From: an uncultured Zoogloea sp.
GTDB taxonomy: Bacteria; Pseudomonadota; Gammaproteobacteria; Burkholderiales; Rhodocyclaceae
Reading direction: 5' to 3'
DNA: 31,275 nt
NCBI GenBank assembly: GCA_937967645.1
Contig: CALBTT010000144.1
Coordinates: forward strand, 1 to 31,275
Shown: piece after piece, positions 1 to 7,225 of the stretch
How the letters are laid out: each line of letters begins with the position of its first letter
Numbering within the stretch: the stretch's first letter is position 1
The notes under the pieces: generated by a model
The model's database searches: none
Told to the model about the DNA's origin: nothing
The model's input: the letters and a program-made list of their open reading frames with translations, nothing else
Made by a program: the position numbers and the translations under genes

Positions 1-13
1 CCGACGAGTTCCG

Positions 14-189
14 CGCCGGCCGCCCGATGCGAGCAGCGCAGGGGAGTCGTCCGCAAAGCGGACGACCGGGGAAGCCGGGTCGCCTTTCTTTCCCCCTTTC
101 TTTGGCGACGCAAAGAAAGGGGTCGCCCGCCGGGGCGAATTCCCGGCCAATTCAACGCTAAACAACGGAAAGCCGCCCAGCAAAGGCAC
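14..189. repeat. Dispersed composite repeat, copy 1
   Basis: Three blocks recur in the same order at 24929-25108: 14-37 (one mismatch), 107-155 (49 bp, identical to 25026-25074) and 172-189 (identical to 25091-25108). The material between the first two blocks differs between copies. Here it holds two perfect hairpins, 46-66 (9-bp stem, AAA loop) and 93-122 (12-bp stem around CAAAGAAAGGGG, 6-nt loop). In the other copy it holds a large hairpin repeat. This looks like a non-coding intergenic repeat; no coding role is visible. Confidence 0.8.
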
Positions 190-191
190 CT

Positions 192-216
192 GCGGGCGAC
201 TGAAGTCGCCCCTACA
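192..216. repeat. GGCGACTGAAGTCGCC hairpin repeat, single arm
   Basis: This is a short GC-rich palindrome followed by CCCTACA. It is a variant (GGCGAC for GGCGGC) of the arm found at 2440-2523, 24515-24580 and 24954-25022. It lies about 40 bp upstream of the first gene and belongs to a REP-like dispersed family. Confidence 0.7.
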
Positions 217-257
217 CCCTACAATAAAGCCCCCACCCTGCCCCCAGGAGCCCCCAA

Positions 258-701
258 TTGCCCACATCGCGTCTCATCCCAGACCTTCCCCCCGCGCGCA
301 GGTGGGCCAGGGCGGCGGGCCTGTGTCTGCTGGGCCTCCTTCCCGCCGTATCGATGGCCGCACCTCGGCTGGACTGCGAGATTTCCCAGGGCGGCCGCAC
401 GGAGACCCTGCAGTTCGGCCCAGCCGCCAACCCCTACGAAGTCAAGGCGGTGTCGATCAATGAGCGCTTCAGCTTCAAGGCGGTGATGATCGAGCAAGGT
501 GGCAAGGTCGATTACATCAGCCTGTATGTCTATTACCTGCCGCCCCGCGGCCCCATCCTGCTGCAGCAGGCCAAGTACCTGGCGCCGGCCATCCAGCCCC
601 ATCCGGCATCCGCCTCCCTGACCGGCCGGCAGTATCTCTATTCGCCCCGGCTTGAACGCGAGCTGCAGTACGAGTGCACGCTGCGGGAGGTAGCCCCATG
701 A
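258..701 (+). CDS. Secreted hypothetical protein, 147 aa
   Basis: I do not recognise the family. Residues about 14-35 form a hydrophobic stretch ending in an Ala-rich cleavage-like site (VSMAAP), preceded by several arginines, which suggests an exported, probably periplasmic protein. The mature part has only two cysteines, one near its start (LDCEIS) and one near its end (YECTLR), which could form a disulphide. The start is TTG at 258, chosen for the AGGAG at 246-250 eight bases upstream and for a complete signal peptide; no ATG fits better. The stop codon overlaps the start of the next gene as ATGA, so the two are probably co-transcribed and translationally coupled. Function unknown. Confidence 0.65.
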   Translation: MPTSRLIPDLPPARRWARAAGLCLLGLLPAVSMAAPRLDCEISQGGRTETLQFGPAANPYEVKAVSINERFSFKAVMIEQGGKVDYISLYVYYLPPRGPILLQQAKYLAPAIQPHPASASLTGRQYLYSPRLERELQYECTLREVAP

Positions 702-1690
702 TCCATAAGCTGATTGCAACGGCCCTCGTTGCCCTGTCGATCCCCGCGCTCGCCGCAGAAGCGAGCGGGCCCACGGTGAGCATCGCCTTCGTCGGCGACG
801 TGATGCTCACGGACACGCCGGGCAAGGTAATCAAGCAGGGGCGTGATCCCTTCGCGCCCTTCGCCGCCCTGCTGAGGCAGGCCGACCTGCGGGTTGGCAA
901 TCTCGAATGTGTGGTGGCCACCACCGGCACGGCAGATCCGGCCAAGCCTTATTCCTTCCGCGCTCATCCACGCACCCTGCCTGTCCTCAAGCGCCACTTC
1001 GATGTGGTGGGGCTGGCCAACAATCACTCGGGCGATTTCGGTCCCGGCGCCTTCGCAGAGATGCTGGGCCGGCTGGACAAGATGGGGATCGCCTATTTCG
1101 GCGGGGGGCTCAACCTGAAGGCGGCCCACACTCCACTTATCGTCGAACGCAAGGGGCTGCGGATCGCCTTCCTCGGCTATGACGAGTTCTTCCCCCGCAG
1201 TTTCGAGGCGGACGCGGACAAACCTGGCGTGGCCTGGAGCGAGGACGAGCAGGTGCGCCTCGACATCACGACTGCGCGGAGCGTCCACCGGGCCGATCTG
1301 GTCATCCCGGTGATGCACTGGGGCTGGGAGCATGAACCCCGGGCCAGCGCCCGCCAGCGCCAGCTGGCCCGCCTGATGATCGATGCCGGCGCCGACGCGG
1401 TGGTCGGCGGGCATCCCCATGTCACTCAGGACACCGAGACCTACCGGGGCAAGCCGATCATTTACAGCCTCGGCAACTTCCTGTTCGACGGCTTCACCGC
1501 CCCGGACAACAACACCGGCTGGCTGCTGCACATGGAGGTAGGCCGCGAAGGGGTCCGGCAGTGGCGCACCCACATCGCCCGCATCGACAAGGAGGGCATC
1601 CCCCACCCTGACCGGCGCGCCGCCGGCGACTGCTGGCAGGCCGGCCAGGTGGAAGCCCACCCCTGCGACGGTCGCCCCAGCCCTCCCTAG
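698..1690 (+). CDS. CapA-family (PGA_cap) metallophosphatase-fold protein, exported
   Basis: This 330-aa protein resembles the CapA/PgsA family, which has a calcineurin-like metallophosphoesterase fold and was first known from poly-gamma-glutamate capsule synthesis. Visible motifs are FVGDVMLTD (about residues 31-39), GNLE (67-70), ANNHSGDFG (107-115), GGHPHVTQ and YSLGNFLFD, which carry the expected Asp, Asn and His metal ligands. The ATG at 698 is preferred over an upstream GTG at 674 because it follows GGGAGG and starts a clean signal peptide (residues 1-20, ending ALAA). The gene overlaps the upstream one by ATGA. Many proteobacterial members are not linked to a capsule, and no capsule genes lie nearby, so the substrate is unknown. 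The class assignment is firm; the role is not. Confidence 0.88.
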   Translation: MIHKLIATALVALSIPALAAEASGPTVSIAFVGDVMLTDTPGKVIKQGRDPFAPFAALLRQADLRVGNLECVVATTGTADPAKPYSFRAHPRTLPVLKRHFDVVGLANNHSGDFGPGAFAEMLGRLDKMGIAYFGGGLNLKAAHTPLIVERKGLRIAFLGYDEFFPRSFEADADKPGVAWSEDEQVRLDITTARSVHRADLVIPVMHWGWEHEPRASARQRQLARLMIDAGADAVVGGHPHVTQDTETYRGKPIIYSLGNFLFDGFTAPDNNTGWLLHMEVGREGVRQWRTHIARIDKEGIPHPDRRAAGDCWQAGQVEAHPCDGRPSPP

Positions 1691-2331
1691 AACGGCACCG
1701 GGCTGTCAAAACACGCGGGCACGCGGGTCCGGGGATGGATGAAGGCCAGGCTGGTCGCATGCAGGCACATGCGTGGTTCCCGGCTGGCCTCGGCGGGCGG
1801 GGCATATAGAGGATCGCCGATGATGGGGTGGCCGATCGACAGCAGATGGACGCGCAGCTGGTGGGTCCGCCCGGTATAGAGGGTCAGCTCGACCCGGGTC
1901 CGGGCGTCGCTCCCCGCCCCGCTGCGCGCCAGCACCCGGTAACGGGTCCGGGCCGGCCGCCCGTGGAGCGGATCGACCTTCTGCCGCGGCGGGTTGTCGG
2001 AGTCGCTGCCCAGCGGCAGGGTGATCTCGCCCTGCTCATCGGCCATGTGCCCATACACCACCGCGCAGTACTTCTTGCCGACGATGCGCTGCTCGAAGGC
2101 CAGGTTCATGCAGCGCAGCATCTCGTGGCCCCGCGCCAACATGATCAGGCCGGAGGTGGCCATGTCCAGCCGATGCACCAGCAGGGCGTCGGGATAGAGC
2201 GCCTGCACCCGGCTGGCCAGACAGTCGTTCCGGGCCCCGCCCCCCGCCGGCATCGAGAGCAGGCCGGCCGGCTTGTCGGCGACGATCACGGCCTCGTCGG
2301 CGTAAACGATGGTAGGCGTCAGGTGCGGCAT
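1687..2331 (-). CDS. RNA pseudouridine synthase RluA
   Basis: A 214-aa member of the RluA family. It converts uridine to pseudouridine in RNA; in E. coli the targets are U746 of 23S rRNA and U32 of some tRNAs. The catalytic motif VHRLDMATSG has the nucleophilic Asp at about residue 56. Other family marks are DKPAGLLSMP (19-28), TGRTHQLRVH and GHPIIGDPLY. The protein lacks an N-terminal S4 domain, as RluA does. The ATG at 2331 is chosen because the conserved IVYADE strand begins seven residues later; the frame stays open upstream but only through repeat-rich DNA. There is no clear ribosome-binding site at this ATG, so the exact start is less certain. It is convergent with the CapA-like gene and overlaps its end by 4 bp. 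Confidence 0.9.
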   Translation of the reverse strand: MPHLTPTIVYADEAVIVADKPAGLLSMPAGGGARNDCLASRVQALYPDALLVHRLDMATSGLIMLARGHEMLRCMNLAFEQRIVGKKYCAVVYGHMADEQGEITLPLGSDSDNPPRQKVDPLHGRPARTRYRVLARSGAGSDARTRVELTLYTGRTHQLRVHLLSIGHPIIGDPLYAPPAEASREPRMCLHATSLAFIHPRTRVPACFDSPVPF

Positions 2332-2439
2332 GCGGGAGGACCGAACGGAGAAGTCGCGGATTGTCGCCAGCCGCGCCGGCCGCGTCCAGCGGGGGTTCGT
2401 TGTAGGGGTTGGCTGTGGGGGTTGGCGGTGGGGGCCCAC

Positions 2440-2523
2440 TGTAGGGGCGGCTTCAGCCGCCCACCGCACGCGGATCAAGCACGGGCCGTTGAACAGGGTC
2501 CGTGGGCGGCTGAAGCCGCCCCA
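2440..2523. repeat. Inverted pair of GGGCGGCTTCAGCCGCCC hairpins
   Basis: Two inverted arms (2440-2464 and 2502-2523) flank a spacer of about 37 bp. Each arm is itself a palindrome with an 8-bp stem. The spacer contains GATCAAGCAC, which recurs inverted in the spacer of the copy at 24954-25022, so arms and spacer form one unit. It sits in the 299-bp gap between rluA and the rhodanese gene. That gap otherwise shows only an AT-rich stretch at about 2540-2565, a possible promoter region without a clear consensus. Confidence 0.85.
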
Positions 2524-2630
2524 ACAGCTCACCTTGCCCAAAAAATTAGAAAAAACTAATATTCCATCCAATCCCTCGCAAGCGCACGCTTGCTCTTGCG
2601 CCTGCCAACCTCCTCCATCCCCGGACAGCC

Positions 2631-3011
2631 ATGAAGACACCCCACGATCTCGTTACCGAAGCCCGCCAGCACATCACCGAAGTCTCCCTGCAGGAGGCGG
2701 AGGCGGCGATCCGTGAGGCCGACGCGCTGATCGACGTGCGCGAGGCCGACGAGTTTGCCGGCGGCCATCTGCCCGGCGCCATCCTGATGCCCCGCGGCGT
2801 GCTGGAGTTCCGCCTGGCCGGCCATCCGGAGCTGAGCCGGCGCGACCTGAACATCGTGCTGTACTGCAAGACCAGCGGCCGCGCCGCCCTGGCGGCGCGC
2901 AGCCTGAAGGAGATGGGCTACCTGTCCGTGCGCAGCATCGCCGGGGGCATCGACGCGTGGGCCGCCGCCGGCAAGCCGGTGGTCAAGCCCGAGATGCCCA
3001 GCTTCGACTGA
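2631..3011 (+). CDS. Single-domain rhodanese-like sulfurtransferase
   Basis: A 126-aa cytoplasmic protein with one rhodanese domain: DVREADEFAGGHLPGA (about residues 35-50) and the active-site loop CKTSGRAA with the persulfide-forming Cys at residue 79. The family moves sulfane sulfur from donors to acceptors. The start is the ATG at 2631; no strong Shine-Dalgarno sequence is visible. It is convergent with the end of the nifB unit. Rhodaneses occur beside nif genes in some diazotrophs (rhdN of Azotobacter), so a role in sulfur supply to nitrogenase cofactors is possible. Nothing in this sequence shows NifA control of it. Confidence 0.88.
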   Translation: MKTPHDLVTEARQHITEVSLQEAEAAIREADALIDVREADEFAGGHLPGAILMPRGVLEFRLAGHPELSRRDLNIVLYCKTSGRAALAARSLKEMGYLSVRSIAGGIDAWAAAGKPVVKPEMPSFD

Positions 3012-3021
3012 GCCGCTGCAC

Positions 3022-3048
3022 AAAAAAAGAGGGCGGCAGACGCCGCCC
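3022..3048 (-). terminator. Rho-independent terminator of the nifB unit
   Basis: Read on the minus strand, GGGCGGC-GTCT-GCCGCCC (3048-3031) is followed by CTC and seven T residues (3028-3022). This lies just after the stop of the [2Fe-2S] ferredoxin gene and marks the probable end of the long transcript starting at nifB. Confidence 0.85.
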
Positions 3049-3058
3049 CAAAGGCTGC

Positions 3059-3087
3059 CGGCGGAGGCTCCCCTCGAGCCTCCGCCG
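3059..3087. terminator. Second GC-rich hairpin between convergent genes
   Basis: A perfect 9-bp stem, GCGGAGGCT / AGCCTCCGC, with a 7-nt loop lies between the terminator at 3022-3048 and the ferredoxin stop codon. It has no T-run on either side, so it may assist termination from either side or protect the 3' end. Confidence 0.5.
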
Positions 3088-3094
3088 CAATGGG

Positions 3095-3391
3095 TCAGAC
3101 GAAGCTCAGCAGTTCGATGGTCACCGGCTCCTCGCCCATCAGGGTCTGGCAGGCCAGGCGGGACTTGCTGCTGACACCGACCAGGGCGTCGAGCTTCTCG
3201 TTCTCGAGCTTCTGGATGCGCGGCAGGGTCTTGCGGCCCTCCTGAATGAAGATGTGACAGCTGCCGCACTGGGCCTTGCCGTCGCACTTGTGGGCGATGC
3301 TCTCGCCGGCGGCCATGATGGCGCCGAGCAGGGTGGAGCCGGCGGCGACATCGACGGTCTTGCCGGACGGCTGGATGGTCAGTAGAGCCAT
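3095..3391 (-). CDS. [2Fe-2S] ferredoxin, last gene of the nifB unit
   Basis: A 98-aa plant/adrenodoxin-fold ferredoxin. Cluster ligands are Cys36, Cys42, Cys45 (CDGKAQCGSC) and Cys81 (RLACQ), spaced as usual for this family. It is a soluble one-electron carrier. The ATG at 3391 has AGAGGTAG upstream. It lies 61 bp after the SIR2-like gene and is the last gene before the terminator at 3022-3048, so it should be expressed with nifB. It differs from the isc-type ferredoxin at 23593-23931 by lacking that protein's C-terminal EIPKxxxNHAREH signature. Its partner is unknown; electron delivery to NifB or to a maturation step is an inference. Confidence 0.88.
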   Translation of the reverse strand: MALLTIQPSGKTVDVAAGSTLLGAIMAAGESIAHKCDGKAQCGSCHIFIQEGRKTLPRIQKLENEKLDALVGVSSKSRLACQTLMGEEPVTIELLSFV

Positions 3392-3452
3392 GGAACTACC
3401 TCTGGGCGGGTTGGGAAATCGGTGATCGGTGGTCAGGCGGGCGCGGCCCGCA

Positions 3453-4325
3453 TCAGCCGAGGCGAGCCAGCAGGGCCGGCACGAAGGCCTCGAGGGGCAG
3501 CGGGATGCGCTCGATGCCCTGCTCGGCCAGAAAGCGCGCCTCCATGCGGGTCGGCTCGTCGGGCATCACGGCCCAGTGGCGGTCGGACGAGCGCTTCATG
3601 ATCTGGCGCGCGAAGGCGCGGGGCAGTTGGTCATTGAAGCGGCTGCCGATGAACAGGAAGTTGCGTCCGCTGCGCAGGCGCTGCACCTCCTGGGGGATCG
3701 GCGTCTGGATGTCGATCTCGGTGAGCACCTCCACGTAGTCGGTATCCGAGACCAGGTAGTTGCCAGCCGGGGCATGAGCGCCGATGGGCTTGTAGAGCAC
3801 GGTCTTCCAGTCCGGCTTGGGGTCCGGGGTGGGCGTACCGTCGGCGTCGTACCAGCCGGTCCAGGTGCCGAAGTGCTCCGACTGGGCGAGCCCCTGGACC
3901 TGCCCCCAACTGCCGGTCGGCGCCACCTCGGTCAAGGCCGTCGCCATGGCGTCGTCGTACCAGGCATCGACGATCAGCGGAAAGCCGAAACCGGCCAGCG
4001 ACTGGTGCAGGGGCGACGGCACGGCCTTGGCGGCAAACGCCTCGTTCATCAGGCCGACCAGGGTCTTGCGGTGCTTGAAGTTCTCGATGTACTGGGCCGA
4101 CTGGGTCAGGCGGTTGCGGATTTTGTGGGGCACCGAGCTCCGGGCGGTGAGCAGGACCACCAGCTCTTCCGGCGTGGCCGGCACGCCGTAGCCGGTGGCC
4201 AGGGCCAGCACGCGGGGGCCCAGGTAGGGCACCACGCGGCCGGCGGCCAGGGCCTCGACCAGGCTGGCGGGGAGTCCGTCGGGCAGTATTTCCGACGGGG
4301 CGGGAGCGGTGGCAAGCGTCGTCAT
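3453..4325 (-). CDS. SIR2-like protein with degenerate NAD loop, in nif operon
   Basis: A 290-aa protein that I place, by its N-terminal pattern, near SIR2-like domain proteins. An AGRVVPYLGPRVLAL stretch (residues 28-42) stands where sirtuins have the GAGxS NAD-binding loop, but the GAG and Ser are absent. The C-terminal NFLFIGSRFNDQLPRAFAR (about residues 223-241) resembles the GxSxxD strand-loop of SIR2_2-type proteins. I see no classical sirtuin catalytic TQNxDxLH motif or zinc Cys pairs. Start at the ATG 4325 with AGAGGT upstream; it follows the DegT-like gene by 30 bp. Its place in the nifB unit implies a nitrogen-fixation role, but no activity can be claimed. The fold call is moderate; the function is unknown. 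Confidence 0.6.
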   Translation of the reverse strand: MTTLATAPAPSEILPDGLPASLVEALAAGRVVPYLGPRVLALATGYGVPATPEELVVLLTARSSVPHKIRNRLTQSAQYIENFKHRKTLVGLMNEAFAAKAVPSPLHQSLAGFGFPLIVDAWYDDAMATALTEVAPTGSWGQVQGLAQSEHFGTWTGWYDADGTPTPDPKPDWKTVLYKPIGAHAPAGNYLVSDTDYVEVLTEIDIQTPIPQEVQRLRSGRNFLFIGSRFNDQLPRAFARQIMKRSSDRHWAVMPDEPTRMEARFLAEQGIERIPLPLEAFVPALLARLG

Positions 4326-4355
4326 GGGGAACCTCTGGGGATATCGGGTAATGGC

Positions 4356-5552
4356 TTACAGGTAGATGGCGGCGCCGGCGCCGACGTTGGTGCAGGCGTC
4401 CTTGAGGGTCTTGACCAGGAACCTCACCTGGTCCGCATCCATGTGCCCGTAGAAGGGCAGCGCCAGGGAGCGGTCGCCGATGCGCTCGGTGTTCTTCAGG
4501 CAGCCGCGTTTGCAGTTGAAGTCCTCGCCGAGGGCCTGGTAGGCGAACTGCTGGTGCAGCAGCGCGCTGAAGGGCGCGGCCTCGATCAGGTCGGCCTCCA
4601 GGTCGTCCACGATCTGGGCACGGCCGCTGGCGGTGAAGCGGGCCCCCAGATGCACCACGTAGAGCATCCAGTGCACCTCGTCCACATCCGGCCCCAGGTA
4701 AGGGGGCTTGATGCCCTCGAAGCTCTGCATCTCGTCCCGGTAGAAAGCCTCGACCTGCTTGCGGCGGGCCAGGATCTCGTCGAGGCGCTCCAGCTGGGCC
4801 AGGCCCAGGGCTGCGGTGAGGTCGCTCATGCTGGCCTGCAGGGGCACCCGGCTGCCGATGGATACGGAGGTCCGGTCGCTCAGGCGGTGGGAGCGCAGGT
4901 AGCGCAGCTCGGTGGCCAGGCGCGGGTCGTCGGTGAGCACCATGCCGCCCTCGCCGCAGCACAGGGCGCCGGGCTGGGAGAAGTCGAACACCGACACGTC
5001 GCCGAAGCTGCCCACCGGCCGGCCCAGATAGCGCGAGCCGATGGCCTCGGTGGAGTCCTCGATCAGCGCCACGCCACGGGACTCGGCCAGCTGGCGCAGG
5101 GCCTTCCAGGCCGCCGGGTGGCCGTTGCAGTTGTTGCCGATGATGGCCTTGGTGTTGGGGCGGATCCGCTCCGCCGCGGCCGACGGGGAGAGGCAGCCCG
5201 ACCAGTAATCGATCTCGGCAAAGTTGGGTGTCGCTCCCGCCAACAGGATGGCGTGGGCGGTCTGGTGCCAGCCATAGCTGCAGGCCACCACCTCGTCGCC
5301 GGGGCCGATGCCCATGGCGCGCAGGGCCAGCCACATGGCCAGGGTGCCACTGGCGGTGGCAACACCGTAGGCCCGGCCGTGCTGAGCGGCGAACTCGGCC
5401 TCGAAGTCCTCGACCCGGGCCCCGGACGACAGGCGCGGGCTGCGCAGGGCGCGGATCACCTTGTCCAGTTCGAGCCCGCTCACGTCGGGATCGGTGAGCA
5501 GGATCCAGTCTTCGTCGTGGTCGACGGCTTGCATCTCGGCGGGGGCATTCAT
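4356..5552 (-). CDS. DegT/DnrJ/EryC1/StrS-fold protein lacking the PLP lysine
   Basis: A 398-aa fold-type I PLP-aminotransferase homologue of the DegT/StrS family. Conserved features are SGTLAMWLALRAMGIGPGDEV (68-88, given in part), the IEDSTEAIGSRYLGRPVGSFGD region with Asp166 that would bind the pyridine nitrogen, and GEGGM (200-204). At the Schiff-base position, where relatives read SFHxxKxxxxGEGG, this protein reads DFSQPGALCCGEGG, so the Lys is Gly195. Transamination by the normal route is therefore not expected. A CKRGC motif lies near the C-terminus. The ATG at 5552 starts two bases after the stop of the upstream small gene, with AGGTG in front; a GTG at 5561 is possible. It is embedded in the nifB unit. 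Possible roles are a dehydratase-like PLP enzyme (compare ColD, with His at this site), a PLP-free binding protein or a scaffold. Confidence 0.85.
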   Translation of the reverse strand: MNAPAEMQAVDHDEDWILLTDPDVSGLELDKVIRALRSPRLSSGARVEDFEAEFAAQHGRAYGVATASGTLAMWLALRAMGIGPGDEVVACSYGWHQTAHAILLAGATPNFAEIDYWSGCLSPSAAAERIRPNTKAIIGNNCNGHPAAWKALRQLAESRGVALIEDSTEAIGSRYLGRPVGSFGDVSVFDFSQPGALCCGEGGMVLTDDPRLATELRYLRSHRLSDRTSVSIGSRVPLQASMSDLTAALGLAQLERLDEILARRKQVEAFYRDEMQSFEGIKPPYLGPDVDEVHWMLYVVHLGARFTASGRAQIVDDLEADLIEAAPFSALLHQQFAYQALGEDFNCKRGCLKNTERIGDRSLALPFYGHMDADQVRFLVKTLKDACTNVGAGAAIYL

Positions 5553-5554
5553 GA

Positions 5555-5821
5555 TCAGCACCTGGCGGCCAGCATCAGGCCGGATGCGGCAGCGGGGTCG
5601 CTGGTCATCGACCAGCAGTGGCCGTCGGATCCCAGCAGGAAGACCCGGGCGGAGGCGGTCTCCAGGACGGGGGTCTCGCCCCGCACATCGACGGCATCCA
5701 CCACCGTCACGCGCAGGCCGTTCCAGCGGGCGCGGGCGGCGGCGGCCAGGGCCGCCACGTCCGTTGCGGCGTCGCCCAGACCGGACAGGGCGCTCATGTC
5801 ATCGGCGCTGAGTCCCATCAT
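5555..5821 (-). CDS. Small nif-associated protein of unknown function, 88 aa
   Basis: I do not recognise a named function. The protein starts with an Ala-rich helical segment (about residues 1-32), followed by an alternating hydrophobic, probably beta-strand region (LRVTVVDAV, ARVFLLGSDGHCWSM) and a hydrophobic end. It has no signal peptide. The start overlaps the nifT stop as ATGATGA, with GGGAGG upstream, so ATG 5821 or 5818 is used and translation is coupled to nifT. The stop lies two bases before the next gene. This tight packing supports a real, expressed gene that acts with the nif products. Confidence 0.75.
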   Translation of the reverse strand: MMGLSADDMSALSGLGDAATDVAALAAAARARWNGLRVTVVDAVDVRGETPVLETASARVFLLGSDGHCWSMTSDPAAASGLMLAARC

Positions 5822-6027
5822 TCACCTCCCACCTTGCGGGCTTCGACGGTGATCGGCAGGCGGGTGTCCGCCGCCATCTCGGGCAGGGCCAGCACCCAGC
5901 CGTTGGCCAGGGTGATGGTGCCGCCCCACAGGCCGGCCTGCTCCTGGGAGACGACCGGCTCCTCCAGATCCTTCTTGGGCACATAGGCCGACAGGCCGGC
6001 GGGCGTATTGCGCAGCATGACTTTCAT
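5818..6027 (-). CDS. NifT (FixU)
   Basis: A 69-aa protein matching NifT through its YVPKKDLEEPVVS (about residues 15-27), WGGTITLANGWVLALPEM and DTRLPITVEARKV segments. NifT is found beside nitrogenase structural or maturation genes and is dispensable where tested; its precise role is unknown. It is usually near nifHDK, which are not in this window, so its position after nifS in a nifB unit is a local arrangement. Start ATG at 6027 with GGAGCTTCCC in front. The stop overlaps the next small gene. Confidence 0.93.
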   Translation of the reverse strand: MKVMLRNTPAGLSAYVPKKDLEEPVVSQEQAGLWGGTITLANGWVLALPEMAADTRLPITVEARKVGGE

Positions 6028-6066
6028 GGGAAGCTCCGTTCTGAATGTTCGGTTTCGGGTAAGGGG

Positions 6067-7215
6067 TCATGCGGCCAGGGCATCCGCCAGCAGCGGCGCC
6101 AGGCTCGAGCGCAGGGTGTCGATGACGGTGGCAATGTCCCGCGGGGTGGTGTCCCGCCCCAGGGAGAAGCGCACCGCGGCGCGGGCTTCGAGTTCGGGCA
6201 CGCCCATCGCCAGCAGCACATGGGAGGGATCGGTGGCGCCGGCGCTGCAGGCCGATCCACTGGAGGCGCAGATGCCGGCCTTCTCCAGGCGCGCCAGGAC
6301 GATCTCCGCATCGAGGGCGCCGAGGGCCAGGCAGCTGGTGTTGGGCAGGCGCGGCGCGCCGGCGCCGAACACCCGCAGGCCGGGCACGGCCTCGCCGAGG
6401 CCGGCCTCGAGGGCATCGCGCATCGCCGCCTGGCGGGCCATCTCGTCCCCCGAGTCCAGGTAGACCCGGGCCAGCCGGGCCGCCACCGCAAAGCCGGCAA
6501 TGCCCGGCAGGTTCTCGGTGCCGCCGCGCCGCCGGCGCTCCTGGCTGCCGGGCAGCAGCGGGGCGAAGGGCGCGCCCTTCTTCACCAGCAGCACGCCCAC
6601 GCCTTTGGGGCCATGCAGCTTGTGCGCCGAGGCGCTGACGAAACGCGCCCCGAGGGCAGCGAAATCGATGGGCAGGCGCCCGGCCAACTGGGTCGCATCC
6701 ACATGCACCGGCACCCCGGCAGCCTGGGCCAGGCGAACGATCTCGTTCACCGGCTGGATCACCCCGGTTTCGTTGTTGGCGGCCATCACCGACACCAGCG
6801 CGGCGCCGTCCTGGAGCAGGCCCGGCAGGGCTGCGGCGCGGATCACGCCACGCCCATCCACCGGCAGCTCACGCACCTCCACGCCCTGCCCCGCCAAGGC
6901 CCGGGCGCAATCCCGCAGCCCACCGTGTTCGATGGCGGAAACCACCAGACGGCGTGGAGCGCCGTCCACCGCCAGGGCCGCATGCAAGGCCTGGGCATTG
7001 GATTCGGTGGCGCTGGAGGTGAACACCACCTCGGCCGGAAGGGCCCCGAACAGGCCCGCCACCTCCGCCCGGGCCGCCGCCAGCACGCTGCGTGCGGCCT
7101 GGCCGGCGGGGTGCTTGGAGGACGGGTTGGCCCACTGGTCGGCCAGGGTGGCCGCCACCGCGACCAGGACTTCGGGCAGCGGGCGGGTGGTGGCGTTGTT
7201 GTCGAGATAGATCAT
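6067..7215 (-). CDS. Cysteine desulfurase NifS
   Basis: A 382-aa PLP enzyme that takes sulfur from L-cysteine and passes it as persulfide to a scaffold protein. The PLP-binding Lys is in SAHKLHGPKG (Lys199) and the persulfide Cys in ASSGSACSAG (Cys323). The short active-site loop and overall sequence are NifS-like rather than like the IscS copy at 19312-20523, which has a TSASLEPSYVLRALG loop and IscS C-terminus. The ATG at 7215 is chosen for the upstream GAGGAG and the MIYLDNNATT N-terminus. It lies 10 bp after the small gene 7226-7561 and 39 bp before nifT. No nifU accompanies it, so its sulfur acceptor may be the IscU at 20558, NifB-linked carriers or a NifU elsewhere. Confidence 0.93.
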   Translation of the reverse strand: MIYLDNNATTRPLPEVLVAVAATLADQWANPSSKHPAGQAARSVLAAARAEVAGLFGALPAEVVFTSSATESNAQALHAALAVDGAPRRLVVSAIEHGGLRDCARALAGQGVEVRELPVDGRGVIRAAALPGLLQDGAALVSVMAANNETGVIQPVNEIVRLAQAAGVPVHVDATQLAGRLPIDFAALGARFVSASAHKLHGPKGVGVLLVKKGAPFAPLLPGSQERRRRGGTENLPGIAGFAVAARLARVYLDSGDEMARQAAMRDALEAGLGEAVPGLRVFGAGAPRLPNTSCLALGALDAEIVLARLEKAGICASSGSACSAGATDPSHVLLAMGVPELEARAAVRFSLGRDTTPRDIATVIDTLRSSLAPLLADALAA

Positions 7216-7225
7216 GGGAGACTCC

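Noticed and set aside
3429..5852. Long plus-strand open frame (over 800 codons) opposite the SIR2-like and DegT-like genes
   Set aside because: It is an antisense frame caused by high GC content; its translation has no domain pattern, while the minus strand has clear motifs and ribosome sites.
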